A stretch of DNA of 46,695 nt from Acidimicrobiaceae bacterium (GCA_002720485.1 PBIQ01000017.1:1-46695), one strand, 5' to 3'. Shown: positions 8,108 through 16,719, counted from the first letter of the stretch. Notes: generated from the sequence alone by a model not told the origin. Program-made: numbers and translations.

Positions 8108-9010
8108 TTAATTCTGAAGGTGTAAGGCCTCTTCAGCTAAACAATTAAGCTCTTGCTCCCAATCTTCTGGTTCGACATAGGGAGTAAGGATGAATTTGCT
8201 TGCGCCAACTTCGACAAATTCTTGGATTCGAGCAGATAGTTCTTTCCTACTTCGAACAATGATGTCTTCTGCTCTAACCTCTGGTCTTCTACTTTGGACA
8301 GCCTTAATGATCTGGTAGGGGATTGAACCATCAGTTGTGTATATGATCAGGACACCGAAGTGCTCTCGGTCGATCACTTCTCTGCCGGCACCCATGGAGT
8401 GCTCGTCAATTTGCGGGATGGCTTTGGCGATATCATCTGGAGTGCAAAAACTAGGCAGCCAACCATCGCCTAAGCGCCCTACTCGCTTCAATTCGGATGG
8501 GGCAATGCCCCCAAGCCAAATGTCAAGAGGTTGTTGTATCGGCTTGGGTTTTATTCGGACATCAGAGAGTTGGAATCGCTGCCCACTATGGCTAACAACG
8601 TCCTCCTCCCATAAACGACGCATAAGCGGTAAGGCCTCATCGAACCATGGCGATCGATCATTTCGCTCTAATCCAAAAGCCTGATGCTCTCCTAAATTAA
8701 CAGCTCCTAGCCCGAAGGCGGGGAGCACTCGACCGTTCGAGATTCGGTCGAGGCTAGCAAATGACTTTGCAAGAAGCACGGGGTTACGGCCAGGAAGGAC
8801 CATAACAGAGGGGCCAAATTTCAACGTCTCTGTTTTAGCCGCTATCCAACTCATAGCCACTAATGGGTCCAATCCTGTTCCGGCAACACGCTCCGAGAAC
8901 CAAAGCGAATCGAAGCCGAGCTCCTCTAATGAAGTTGCGATCTTTCCAAGGATTTCAGGAGTATTGGCCTCAGATCTTGTTCCTAACCCAAACCCGATTC
9001 GAATTTTCAT
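8108..9010 (-). CDS. LLM-class oxidoreductase (F420- or flavin-dependent)
   Basis: The 300-residue protein begins MKIRIGFGLGTRSEANTPEI and shows the luciferase-like TIM-barrel features ELGFDSLWFSERV, GPSVMVLPGRNPVLLAKSFASLD, ISNGRVLPAFGLG and IWLGGIAPSELKRVGRLGDGWLPS. Such enzymes use F420H2 or FMNH2 for hydride transfer on diverse substrates; actinobacterial members are often F420-dependent, but the cofactor cannot be fixed by eye. The ATG at 9010 is chosen over one 12 codons upstream because GGAG sits about 7 bases before it and the family starts here. The 107-bp divergent gap to the P450 gene suggests co-regulation. Confidence 0.87.
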   Translation of the reverse strand: MKIRIGFGLGTRSEANTPEILGKIATSLEELGFDSLWFSERVAGTGLDPLVAMSWIAAKTETLKFGPSVMVLPGRNPVLLAKSFASLDRISNGRVLPAFGLGAVNLGEHQAFGLERNDRSPWFDEALPLMRRLWEEDVVSHSGQRFQLSDVRIKPKPIQQPLDIWLGGIAPSELKRVGRLGDGWLPSFCTPDDIAKAIPQIDEHSMGAGREVIDREHFGVLIIYTTDGSIPYQIIKAVQSRRPEVRAEDIIVRSRKELSARIQEFVEVGASKFILTPYVEPEDWEQELNCLAEEALHLQN

Positions 9011-9117
9011 TTCCGCTCCAATTCTTTCATTGAGAGCATAGATCACGTTGGGGCAAGTGTCCTTGTCAAGACTCAGCGGATAAGGCAGGGAACGTAAAAA
9101 ATGCTATTGTTCAACTT

Positions 9118-10362
9118 ATGGCTGATGAATCATTTGAATTAGAAAAAAGTTTTTTAGATCCCGCAGTGCAAGATGACCCCTTTGATGCATACGCGACTCT
9201 TCATGAGAAATGCCCTGTCTACAAAGTCCCAGAAAATGGATTGTATATGGTGACGAAGTACGAAGATGTTCGAGAGGTATTGACCACCCCATCTATTTAT
9301 TCCAGTCGGCCCGGCACAGGCGCCGGAGGACTTAATGAGGCATCAAAAGCTCATGCTCAGGTATTTGTTGAAAAAGGTTGGGTAAAAGGGCGTACGCTTC
9401 AACGAACTGATCCTCCTGAGCACAGTCACTATAGAAAAATACTTGGGCGGGTGTTCACAAAACGCGCTGTAGACGGGATGATCCCCCGTATAGATGAAAT
9501 AACCCATAATTTGATTGATCAGTTTATCGACAAAGGTCATTGTGAATTCATTTCTGAATTTGCCTTGCCACTACCTGGGATATTTATTTGTGAACAGTTG
9601 GGACTACCTGCTGAAGAGTATGAAACGTTTAAAAAATGGGCAGATGCTATGTTGTCTATGTCACAGCGTCCACTTACACCAGAGGAAGCAGTAGTCCAAG
9701 CTGAATACGAAGTGGAAGCGCAGCACCATCTCGCTCGAGAATTTGAAAAACGCAGACAGGAACCTACAAGTGATCTAATTTCTGCGTTGGTACATGCCCA
9801 TCAAGACGATGAACCATTCACTATGGAGGAACTTCAAGACTTGATGCATCAGTTAGTTACCGGCGGCTTCGAAACTACGACAGCAGCGCTAAGCACTTCA
9901 ATGTGGCTTCTATTGCGGTATCCAGATCAGATGCAAATGCTAAGAGATGATAGATCTCTCCAGAAAAATTTTATCGAAGAAAGTCTGAGGTTTGATAGCC
10001 CAGTTGCTGGACTTTGGAGAACAGCTGCATGCCCTGCTGAATTAGGAGGTGCTTCAATACCCGAAGGCGCTGCAGTTATGCCAAGATTTGCAGCCGCGAA
10101 TCGGGACGCCGAAGTTTTTGATGCCCCGGATGAATTTGATATTACGCGTGAAGATCTTCATAAACACGTGGCTTTCGGATTGGGAAGCCATTTTTGTTTG
10201 GGGGCTTCGCTAGCAAGAGCTGAACTGATGTCTGCCTTCACGGCAATTCTTGACCGGATGGAAAATATCCGACTGGTACAGCCAATTGATGACCTGCCGC
10301 ACAAATTCAGCTTCTTTCTTCGCCCCATGAAAGAGTTGAATATCGAATTCGATAAAGTCTAA
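9118..10362 (+). CDS. Cytochrome P450
   Basis: This 414-residue soluble bacterial P450 has all hallmarks: I-helix oxygen-binding motif VTGGFETTTAA, K-helix ExxR in EESLRF, and heme-binding loop FGLGSHFCLGASLARAE with the thiolate ligand C360. RTDPPEHSHYRK (C helix) is typical of actinobacterial families acting on fatty acids, terpenes or sterols. It would need a ferredoxin and reductase, none of which is adjacent. It starts at an ATG preceded by no strong ribosome site. The substrate is unknown; family number cannot be assigned without comparison. Confidence 0.95.
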   Translation: MADESFELEKSFLDPAVQDDPFDAYATLHEKCPVYKVPENGLYMVTKYEDVREVLTTPSIYSSRPGTGAGGLNEASKAHAQVFVEKGWVKGRTLQRTDPPEHSHYRKILGRVFTKRAVDGMIPRIDEITHNLIDQFIDKGHCEFISEFALPLPGIFICEQLGLPAEEYETFKKWADAMLSMSQRPLTPEEAVVQAEYEVEAQHHLAREFEKRRQEPTSDLISALVHAHQDDEPFTMEELQDLMHQLVTGGFETTTAALSTSMWLLLRYPDQMQMLRDDRSLQKNFIEESLRFDSPVAGLWRTAACPAELGGASIPEGAAVMPRFAAANRDAEVFDAPDEFDITREDLHKHVAFGLGSHFCLGASLARAELMSAFTAILDRMENIRLVQPIDDLPHKFSFFLRPMKELNIEFDKV

Positions 10363-10374
10363 TTTGCAAAGCTA

Positions 10375-10884
10375 TCAGAGTGTTATAGGCACGCCGCCGT
10401 ATGGGCTAGGGTCCTCACTGTCCGGAAGAAGTGGCTTTGACCAGCTCATAGCATCTGCAAGATTATTCACGATGTCTTTCCACTCATAGGGATTCCACCC
10501 CTCGGCGCTTCCAACAAGCTTCGGACTCTGATCGAAGTGCAGTAGCGCCGGCGTTTTCTCAAGCTGCATCCCACGAGCAAAAGATAGATCAGGGTCCACA
10601 AAAGTTAAAATCTCAGATGACCATGGCCCAAGAAACTCCTTCGAATGGTCCTCATTTCCGAGAACCATCCAAGCACCTCGACAATCAGCGCCTTTAAACG
10701 ACCTAAGAATGCGACCAGCAGTTTCAACAATCCAAGAACTTTCATGCGTATACGGGTCTATCACTACTAGAAGTAAATGGAATGTGGTGACCCATTCGCT
10801 CAACGACCGAGAGGACCCCTCTAAGGGATTTAGAGAAATGTTTGGGTCTGGAGAAATAGTCACGGATATCAAACTAGCGCACAA
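10375..10884 (-). CDS. Thioredoxin-fold protein without CxxC, unknown function
   Basis: The 169-residue reading frame uses a TTG at 10884; the true start is uncertain. It shows a thioredoxin-like layout: strand FHLLLVVIDP (about 36-45), helix WIVETAGRILRSF, strand GAWMVLGN, and a likely cis-Pro loop KTPALLHFDQSPKLVGSAEGW. No CxxC is present; the only cysteines are near the start and in ADCRGA, so it is unlikely to be a classical thioredoxin. A C-terminal WSKPLLPDSEDPSPYGG segment looks conserved-type rather than random. It converges on the P450 gene and is divergent from the CapA-like gene. Function is unknown. Confidence 0.65.
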   Translation of the reverse strand: MCASLISVTISPDPNISLNPLEGSSRSLSEWVTTFHLLLVVIDPYTHESSWIVETAGRILRSFKGADCRGAWMVLGNEDHSKEFLGPWSSEILTFVDPDLSFARGMQLEKTPALLHFDQSPKLVGSAEGWNPYEWKDIVNNLADAMSWSKPLLPDSEDPSPYGGVPITL

Positions 10885-11003
10885 GGCCTTGCGCTGTGGA
10901 ACTATACGGACATTAGGTCAGAGATATTTGCAAGTTTGCATAACTATGATTCCATGGGGCAAAGAACTCTGGAATACTTTGAAGTGGATAAGGAAATATC
11001 ACG

Positions 11004-12296
11004 TTGAAAAAGCCATCTTTGATAGCCCTATTTCTTGTGCTAGTTGCTGGTGTAGTTTCAGTATTTGTCTTTCAAGTTTTTCCAAATGATTCCGATGCTC
11101 CGATTCATGCATCCAATGGTGAAAGAGGATCTCTTGAGGGGCCTGAGGGCAAAAACCCAGCAAGTGTGCCGACTGCTATGCCTGAGCCAACTGCGACTCC
11201 AACCCCAACCCCAACTCCAACCCCAACTCCAACCCCAACTCCAACCCCAACCCCAACTCCAACCCCTGAACTTCCAAAAAAAGCTACTCTGGTCTTCACA
11301 GGAGATATTCTAAGCCATGGACCAATAATCCAAAGAGCTGCCTATAACGCCAACACCTTCGGTTCTCATGATTACACTCCTATGTTCGCTGAGATCCGGC
11401 CATTACTCGAAGAGGCCGACCTCGCTATATGCCATTTGGAAACCCCTATCTCATCTGACAATCAGTCCCTATCCGGTTACCCAATTTTTAATGCCCCACA
11501 AGAACTACCGGGCGACTTGAAAGAAGCGGGGTATGACGGTTGTTCCACAGCTTCCAATCATTCAATGGACAAAGGGGCTAATGGCGTGAGGTCAACGCTT
11601 ATCCAGCTCGAAAACGCGGATCTCGTTTGGGCTGGGATGGCCCGAAGTGCCGAGGAGCAGAAAACGCCAGCGTTGTATGCCCCTAATGGGATTTTGATAG
11701 GGCATATGTCGTATACGTATGGGCTAAATGGATTTGTTCTACCAGCAGATGAGCCCTACCTCGTGAATGTAATCGACGAAGAAAAAATTCTCAGCGAAGC
11801 AGCAAGACTACGTTCAGTGGGGGTTGATTTCATCATTCTTAGTGTCCAATGGGGAAACGAATACCAAGTTACTCCAAGTGAAGCCCAAGAAAGACTTGCA
11901 GAATCATTATTACATTCGCCCAATATTGACTTAATAGTTGGATCCCATGTCCATGTAGTGCAACCAATCGGAAAACTCAATGACAAGTACGTCATTTATG
12001 GCCTCGGAAACTTCTTATCCAATCAATCAGCAAATTGTTGCCCTGCAGCATCACAAAATGGAGTGATGATATACGTTGACATAGTCGGGACAGAAGTAGA
12101 TGGATACAAGGTAGAGAGCTTGACATTCGAACCAACTCGGGTAGATCGATCCGATTACACAATCGTTCCATTATCCCGGGCAGTAAATAATGAACAAACA
12201 GGCCCAAACCTCCGGACTTTTTATCAAGAAATTATAGACGAAACCTCAAACGTGCTAAATAGTCTTGGCGGTAATTACCAGATCAAAACAAACTAA
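11004..12296 (+). CDS. CapA-family (poly-gamma-glutamate/capsule biosynthesis-like) secreted protein
   Basis: This 430-residue protein starts at TTG 11004 with AAGGAAAT as ribosome site. Residues 5-27 form a signal anchor. Residues 62-88 are a Pro-Thr repeat (tether or cell-wall-spanning linker). From about 95 on lies the CapA metallophosphatase-like domain with FTGDIL (98-103), CHLETPIS, TASNHSMDKG and GSHVHVVQPIG. CapA proteins act in gamma-polyglutamate export in Bacillus, but most homologues have unknown substrates in the cell envelope. No capB/capC genes are nearby, so capsule synthesis should not be assumed. It converges on a small membrane protein gene. Confidence 0.87.
   Translation: MKKPSLIALFLVLVAGVVSVFVFQVFPNDSDAPIHASNGERGSLEGPEGKNPASVPTAMPEPTATPTPTPTPTPTPTPTPTPTPTPTPELPKKATLVFTGDILSHGPIIQRAAYNANTFGSHDYTPMFAEIRPLLEEADLAICHLETPISSDNQSLSGYPIFNAPQELPGDLKEAGYDGCSTASNHSMDKGANGVRSTLIQLENADLVWAGMARSAEEQKTPALYAPNGILIGHMSYTYGLNGFVLPADEPYLVNVIDEEKILSEAARLRSVGVDFIILSVQWGNEYQVTPSEAQERLAESLLHSPNIDLIVGSHVHVVQPIGKLNDKYVIYGLGNFLSNQSANCCPAASQNGVMIYVDIVGTEVDGYKVESLTFEPTRVDRSDYTIVPLSRAVNNEQTGPNLRTFYQEIIDETSNVLNSLGGNYQIKTN
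11196..11266. repeat. Short tandem repeat encoding (Pro-Thr)n linker
   Basis: About 71 bases made of 6-base units ACTCCA and ACCCCA in mixed order, in frame within the CapA-like gene and encoding alternating Thr and Pro. The near-identical units could allow length change by slippage in 6-base steps, which would keep frame and alter linker length. Confidence 0.9.
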
Positions 12297-12304
12297 ACTA
12301 TTGC

Positions 12305-12607
12305 TCATGTATTAGCAGAATTCTGGTTTCTCCTAGCCTGACGCCGGACGCTAGCAATAGCAATAATTGGAAATAAAATCAGCAACCCTAATAGAGACAA
12401 CTGTAAGGCGCCACCCCTATCAGTTGGACTCGAAGGTGCGCTGCCCGAACCAGGTTTAGGGATTATTCCAGATCCATCATCGACTTTAATTATTTCGACA
12501 CTTGACGAAGGGCTCTGTTGTTCATCGCTATAAGCAGGGCTAGCAAAACTAAAAGAAGTTATAGAAGCAACTATTGCGATAGAAAGAAATTTGAAAGAAC
12601 GATACAT
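12305..12607 (-). CDS. Small secreted, C-terminally membrane-anchored protein
   Basis: This 100-residue protein has an N-terminal signal peptide (to about residue 27, cleavage plausible after SPAYS), a Ser/Gly/Pro-rich middle, and a C-terminal hydrophobic helix LSLLGLLILFPIIAIASV followed by RRQARR. The layout resembles a sortase substrate tail, but no LPxTG motif is present, so the helix probably just anchors it. No domain is recognised. It lies between the convergent CapA-like gene and the divergent mutY gene. A surface role is inference from topology. Confidence 0.65.
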   Translation of the reverse strand: MYRSFKFLSIAIVASITSFSFASPAYSDEQQSPSSSVEIIKVDDGSGIIPKPGSGSAPSSPTDRGGALQLSLLGLLILFPIIAIASVRRQARRNQNSANT

Positions 12608-12674
12608 CTCTGGATTCTGTTTCTGCTGACGGACTCATTGGCCTGCGCCTCAATTCTAGAGGTACCTTAGTACC

Positions 12675-13538
12675 GTGGACCAGACAGAAGAGCAAAAAGC
12701 GTTGATCCAATGGTGGCAGGTGAGTTCTCGCGACCTTCCATGGCGGAGAACCCGAAACCCATGGTTCGTTATGGTTTCAGAACTAATGCTTCAGCAGACT
12801 CAAGTCTCCAGAGTCATTCCAAAATACGAACGCTTTATAGAAAAATATCCGACGCCGAAGAAATGCTCGGACGCTCCCGCTTCTTCAATAATTGCGGAAT
12901 GGGAGGGGTTGGGTTACAACAGAAGAGCTATTAATCTCCACCGGGCATCTCAGATGATAGTCGAAACACACAGTGGGAAAGTCCCGAACACTCTAAGCGC
13001 CCTTTTAGAACTCCCAGGCATAGGCCCATATACGGCTCGCGCTATATTGTGTTTCGCATTCGAAGAAGATATTGGCGTCGTCGATGTCAATATCAACAGG
13101 GTAATTTCAAGAATCACAGGAAAAGTGATGAGGCCTCAGGAGATGCAAAAAAAAGCAGATAGCTTAGTTCCAACTGGAGACGGATGGATTTGGAATCAGG
13201 CCCTTATGGATCTCGGATCTGAAGTATGCGGATCAAGGTCAACAGACTGTGACAGATGCCCACTATTAACCTATTGTCTTTGGAAAGGGAAAGGCCCAGA
13301 TCCTGCTAAGAGAAACTCTCCATCTAGTAACCTGATCCAGAATTTTGAAGGATCTGACCGTCAAGGCCGTGGGAAGCTAGTAAATGCTTTACGGAAAAGA
13401 AGAGTTGCCCTTTCTGACCTTGAAGATGTCATGGGCTGGGATGGCGACCCTAAAAGGTGTAGGCGAGTAGCAGAAGGACTCATCAAAGATGGGCTAGTCG
13501 AATATGACCGCAAGACAGGGTATAGGCTGCCATCTTGA
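12675..13538 (+). CDS. mutY: A/G-specific adenine DNA glycosylase MutY
   Basis: MutY removes adenine opposite 8-oxoguanine. The 287-residue protein starts at GTG 12675. Visible features: catalytic E36 in SELMLQQTQ, helix-hairpin-helix LPGIGPYTA at 113-121, catalytic D137 in VVDVNINR, and the 4Fe-4S ligands C185-x6-C192-x2-C195-x5-C201. The large MutT-like C-terminal domain of E. coli MutY is missing; a short winged-helix-like end (about 230-287) replaces it, as is usual in actinobacterial MutY. The downstream gene is another probable DNA glycosylase, making a repair pair 24 bp apart. Confidence 0.93.
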   Translation: MDQTEEQKALIQWWQVSSRDLPWRRTRNPWFVMVSELMLQQTQVSRVIPKYERFIEKYPTPKKCSDAPASSIIAEWEGLGYNRRAINLHRASQMIVETHSGKVPNTLSALLELPGIGPYTARAILCFAFEEDIGVVDVNINRVISRITGKVMRPQEMQKKADSLVPTGDGWIWNQALMDLGSEVCGSRSTDCDRCPLLTYCLWKGKGPDPAKRNSPSSNLIQNFEGSDRQGRGKLVNALRKRRVALSDLEDVMGWDGDPKRCRRVAEGLIKDGLVEYDRKTGYRLPS

Positions 13539-13562
13539 CTCAACACTGCTAGTTTTCTTCGG

Positions 13563-14762
13563 GTGAATTCCCTTTCAATCCTTGAAGCGAGACATATTGC
13601 TTTAGGCGCTCAAGGCCTGTCAGAGGAGCGACCAGCCGTGAAGATAGGGCGACGACACTTACGCCAATGTATGAAAGCAATGGAACTTGTCCAACTCGAT
13701 GCGGTCCCAGTAGTTATACGCAGTCAATATCTACCTTTCTTTTCAAGGCTTGGACCGTACAATCCAAAGCTTTTTGATGAAATAGCTTACAAAGACGACG
13801 AATGGTATGAACTATGGGCTCACGAAGCGTCAATCGCTCCAGTCGAAATAGAACCTTACCTTCGTTTCAACAAGAAGCGAGCCGCTAACGGTGATACCTG
13901 GAAAGGCCTATACCGGTTAGCTGTAGAGGAACCTTCGTACATCAAAAAAGTTCTCCGAGAAGTTGAGTTAAAGGGGCCACTAGAAGCGAAAGATCTATCT
14001 GACCCCCAACCTCGAAAAAGCACAGGCTGGGGCCATAGATCCAAAGGCCAACTTGCGTTAAATTGGCTATACCGCATAGGAGAAGTTGGGATTCGTCGAG
14101 GACTAAACTTCGAAAAGCAATTTGATCTTTTGGACCGAATAGTTCCATCAAAAATCCTCAGTATTCCTACACCATCCGACCATGACTCACTTAAAAATCT
14201 GCTTCTCCGATCATCAAAGGCATATGGAGTTGCAACCGCACCAGATCTGGTTGATTATTTCAGGTTGCCCACAAAGGAGGCGAGGCTAGCGATTGCGGAT
14301 CTAGTAGATAATAAACAATTAGAAGAAGTCCAGATTGAATCATGGAAAGAGAAGGCATATATCGCACCACACATTTCGATACCTAAGTCCTCCAACGGCT
14401 GTTCTCTGGTTTCTCCATTTGATCCAATTGTTTGGAACCGAAAACGCCTAGATCGACTATTTGATTTCCAATATAAGCTTGAGATGTATACGCCCGAGTC
14501 AAAACGTAGGTTCGGCTATTACGTGCTTCCTTTGCTGATCGGTGACCGCTTCGTCGGAAGATTCGATATTCGAAATATTAGAGATAAAAGAACACTCCAT
14601 GTGAAAGCTTCTTTTCTTGAAAAGGGCGTAGAGGCAGGAGATATCGCGCAGAAGGCATTTGATGAATTAGCTAATCTGGCCAAGTTTTTGGAGGCACAAG
14701 AAGTAAAAATTGATAGAAAGGGGAGTTTCTCGGTATATCTTAAGAAGCTAGTTGGCCACTAA
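13563..14762 (+). CDS. YcaQ/AlkX-like winged-helix DNA glycosylase (HTH_42 family)
   Basis: The 399-residue protein starts at GTG 13563 and matches the winged-helix family that includes E. coli YcaQ, a glycosylase that unhooks DNA interstrand crosslinks: LSILEARHIALGAQGL at the start, then MELVQLDAVPVV, AYKDDEWYELWAHEASIAPVE, and C-terminal NGCSLVSPFDPIVWNRKRLDRLFDF. The catalytic Q-x-D motif of the YcaQ branch is seen as Q44-L45-D46, distinguishing it from the Q-x-Q AlkZ branch. It follows mutY directly, supporting a DNA repair role. Its stop overlaps that of the convergent selenoprotein gene by 4 bp. Confidence 0.85.
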   Translation: MNSLSILEARHIALGAQGLSEERPAVKIGRRHLRQCMKAMELVQLDAVPVVIRSQYLPFFSRLGPYNPKLFDEIAYKDDEWYELWAHEASIAPVEIEPYLRFNKKRAANGDTWKGLYRLAVEEPSYIKKVLREVELKGPLEAKDLSDPQPRKSTGWGHRSKGQLALNWLYRIGEVGIRRGLNFEKQFDLLDRIVPSKILSIPTPSDHDSLKNLLLRSSKAYGVATAPDLVDYFRLPTKEARLAIADLVDNKQLEEVQIESWKEKAYIAPHISIPKSSNGCSLVSPFDPIVWNRKRLDRLFDFQYKLEMYTPESKRRFGYYVLPLLIGDRFVGRFDIRNIRDKRTLHVKASFLEKGVEAGDIAQKAFDELANLAKFLEAQEVKIDRKGSFSVYLKKLVGH

Positions 14763-15274
14763 GCCAAAAGTGCCTTGACAAGGTCGTCAAATATCTTCTC
14801 AGCTAGTACTTTCATTTCTTCATCAGTTCTGTCTTGGATAGGATGCTCTGTGAATAGGCCAGCAGGCGGAAAGCCAAGCGCATTGGATTGGGTCTCGGCG
14901 GCAGAAATAAAAGGAGCGGATGCTACGAATACCCCTGGGGTTCCTCGCCTTTCAAGATCACTTATGTCGTGCACACTGCACGTCGTGCAACTTCCTCAAT
15001 CAGCTAGTGCCTCAATAACTGCATCGCACGTAGTTGAGATTTCATGACGGAGGTCGACTGGTGCGGGTTTGGTGAAAGTAGGTTTAATATAGCGGACAAC
15101 AGTTGCGCCCTTTTGCTCTAGGAGAGACTGGACGGTATCCAGAAAGACATCTCCTCGCGGTTTACTTATATCGAGCAGTCCTATGGTTGCTCCCTCAAGA
15201 GTCGAAATCCTCTTCGCTCTTTCTCTGTGCTCAGGAGTTTGTTCATCGGTAGGGTCAAGAACACTGGTTGTCAT
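14759..15274 (-). CDS. UGSC-family selenoprotein (Sec at in-frame UGA)
   Basis: Read as 171 residues from ATG 15274, the frame is interrupted only by TGA at 14998-14996, giving IEALAD-U93-GSCTTCSVHD and then a coherent tail SDLERRGTPGVFVASAPF to the stop at 14759. The U-G-S-C motif is the signature of the UGSC family, in which U is selenocysteine or cysteine. Directly after the UGA lies a hairpin in bacterial SECIS position. The protein probably has a redox role with U93/C96 or C96/C99 as active pair; the reaction is not known. The start overlaps the upstream CPTC-domain gene by ATGA, so the two are translationally coupled. Standard calling splits it into 92- and 71-residue pieces. Confidence 0.9.
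14968..14998 (-). promoter_or_regulatory. Bacterial SECIS-like hairpin after Sec UGA
   Basis: In the mRNA, 13 bases follow the UGA and then CGUGCA pairs perfectly with UGCACG around a GUG loop (6-bp stem; opening the top A-U pair gives loop AGUGU). The loop sits 20-22 bases after the UGA. In the E. coli fdhF SECIS, as I recall it, the GGUC loop sits at about 19-22. This placement and the GU in the loop fit SelB recognition. Confidence 0.75.
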
Positions 15275-16719
15275 AAAGTTATCTCCCTTGTTTGATAGAT
15301 GCTTCCCTTATCTCCCGTGATCCATCCACCTATGGTTGCTGAGAAAAGACCTGCGGCTCCACCACCATGAAGAATAATAAGGCCGCCGCCGGGCCGCAAT
15401 TTTGGTAGAGTCGAACCGGCAAATACCTCAGGGAGTCCTTCGCTGATCCCGTCTGCTCCACGGATTAACTCGTCGGTTTCTCGTATGGAGTGGTTGATGA
15501 TTTCCTCATTTACTTGGTCCTTTGTCCAGCCTGCTTCTGCAAAACGAGATGCATGCTCAGGCCCAATAATCAAGATGGCATCGAAACCCATCACTAGCTT
15601 AGGGTGGATGTTGCCTATGATCCCCTTAGCTAAGCTTCTTGCTAGCTCGTCCGGCGATCGAGAAAGCTGATCCACTATCATGCGTGGACCTTCGCCTGGG
15701 AATAACGTAACCGTATTTTGGTTCGCGGAGAAACCTAGGTCCTGTGCGTAAGATGGCCATGGCGACCCTTCTTCGTCTTCAGCAAAGCAGAGACCATATT
15801 TCGCTGGGCTTCCATGAGTTGCACGATCAACTTCTCCGGGTCGGCCTCCACCTACATTGCGAATTGTAAGTTGGACAGCCCTACCAATGGTGCTGTTTGC
15901 TCTATTTCCTTGCCCCAGAAGGTTCATCCCTGAGTTCATACCTATGGATTTACGAATCGGTCCGTTGATAAAAATAACTGGCCCCACGGGCATAGTTGTA
16001 GCGAGCAAACCGTGCATGTTGAATTGATCAGTACATGCAGTTTCTAGCGCAGTAATCACCACTGGCAAGTATTCAGGTTTACAACCAGCCATAACTGCAT
16101 TGATGGCGACCTTTTCAACCGTGAGATCTACAAGATTTGGTGGTACAACAGCGATGACTTCATCTGGCCGCCGCTCACTTCCTGCGAGCATCGCCTTAAC
16201 GCGTTCAATAGTTGGTGGGATTAGGGGTAAGCCATCCGACCAGCCGCGGTCATACATTGCTTCAAACTCGTCTTCAGCTGATGCGAAAACAACTTCCCGA
16301 CTTGCTACTCCAGAGCCGTATTTTTTTTGCAGAATTCCTTGAAGATCTGGGTCAACGCTTAGGGAGCCACAGCCTGGACTATAAGGACGGATATTCCCAG
16401 GCCCTAAATTATCGATGCCCAGAAAAGCCTTCCATGTTTCCTGAGACCAACCGACCGTACGATCTACTTCGACTCCATCTTGAATTTTTAAAAGTGTCGG
16501 GACTGTTTCTATCTCATGAAGAAAACTTACTTCCAATGATGTGTCGTCTGAAGTTATTGGCAGATTCGGAAAAGATGGGTCATCCTGTGTGAAGATAGTT
16601 CGCAAGACTTGTGATTCAGTGAGATGTTCAAGAACAGGAACAATTAGTTCGCAGGTCGGACAATCTTTTTTAACGAAAGCGACAAACCCATTAGCTAATT
16701 TAGGTCGATTGTTTCCCAT
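15271..16719 (-). CDS. Thioredoxin-like CPTC domain fused to large UGSC-associated domain
   Basis: This 482-residue protein has an N-terminal thioredoxin-like domain (about 8-110) with redox pair C20-P-T-C23 and EIETVPTLLKIQDG as the cis-Pro loop. A second, larger domain (about 145-482) contains RGWSDGLPLIPPTIERVKAML, VEKVAINAVMAGCKPEYLPV, NSGMNLLGQGNRANSTIGRA and a Gly-rich end PKLRPGGGLIILHGGGAAG. I recognise this large domain as one that accompanies UGSC proteins, but its reaction is unknown. The stop overlaps the selenoprotein start by ATGA, making them one operon. A natural inference is that the CPTC domain exchanges electrons with the Sec protein or with the large domain. Confidence 0.75.
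   Translation of the reverse strand: MGNNRPKLANGFVAFVKKDCPTCELIVPVLEHLTESQVLRTIFTQDDPSFPNLPITSDDTSLEVSFLHEIETVPTLLKIQDGVEVDRTVGWSQETWKAFLGIDNLGPGNIRPYSPGCGSLSVDPDLQGILQKKYGSGVASREVVFASAEDEFEAMYDRGWSDGLPLIPPTIERVKAMLAGSERRPDEVIAVVPPNLVDLTVEKVAINAVMAGCKPEYLPVVITALETACTDQFNMHGLLATTMPVGPVIFINGPIRKSIGMNSGMNLLGQGNRANSTIGRAVQLTIRNVGGGRPGEVDRATHGSPAKYGLCFAEDEEGSPWPSYAQDLGFSANQNTVTLFPGEGPRMIVDQLSRSPDELARSLAKGIIGNIHPKLVMGFDAILIIGPEHASRFAEAGWTKDQVNEEIINHSIRETDELIRGADGISEGLPEVFAGSTLPKLRPGGGLIILHGGGAAGLFSATIGGWITGDKGSIYQTREITL

Noticed and set aside
11196-11266. CRISPR-like repeats
   Set aside because: The units are 6 bases long, contiguous, without spacers, and in frame within a gene.
11105-11299. A Gly-Val repeat protein on the minus strand
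   Set aside because: It is the antisense shadow of the Pro-Thr repeat in the CapA-like gene.
14759-14974. A separate 71-residue gene or a pseudogene remnant
   Set aside because: It is the same frame as the 92-residue piece, separated only by the UGA, with the conserved GSCTTCS linking the two; Sec readthrough explains both.
15271-15273. The UGA ending the 482-residue gene as a second Sec codon
   Set aside because: It forms an ATGA overlap with the next start, no family motif follows it in frame, and the translation beyond looks random.
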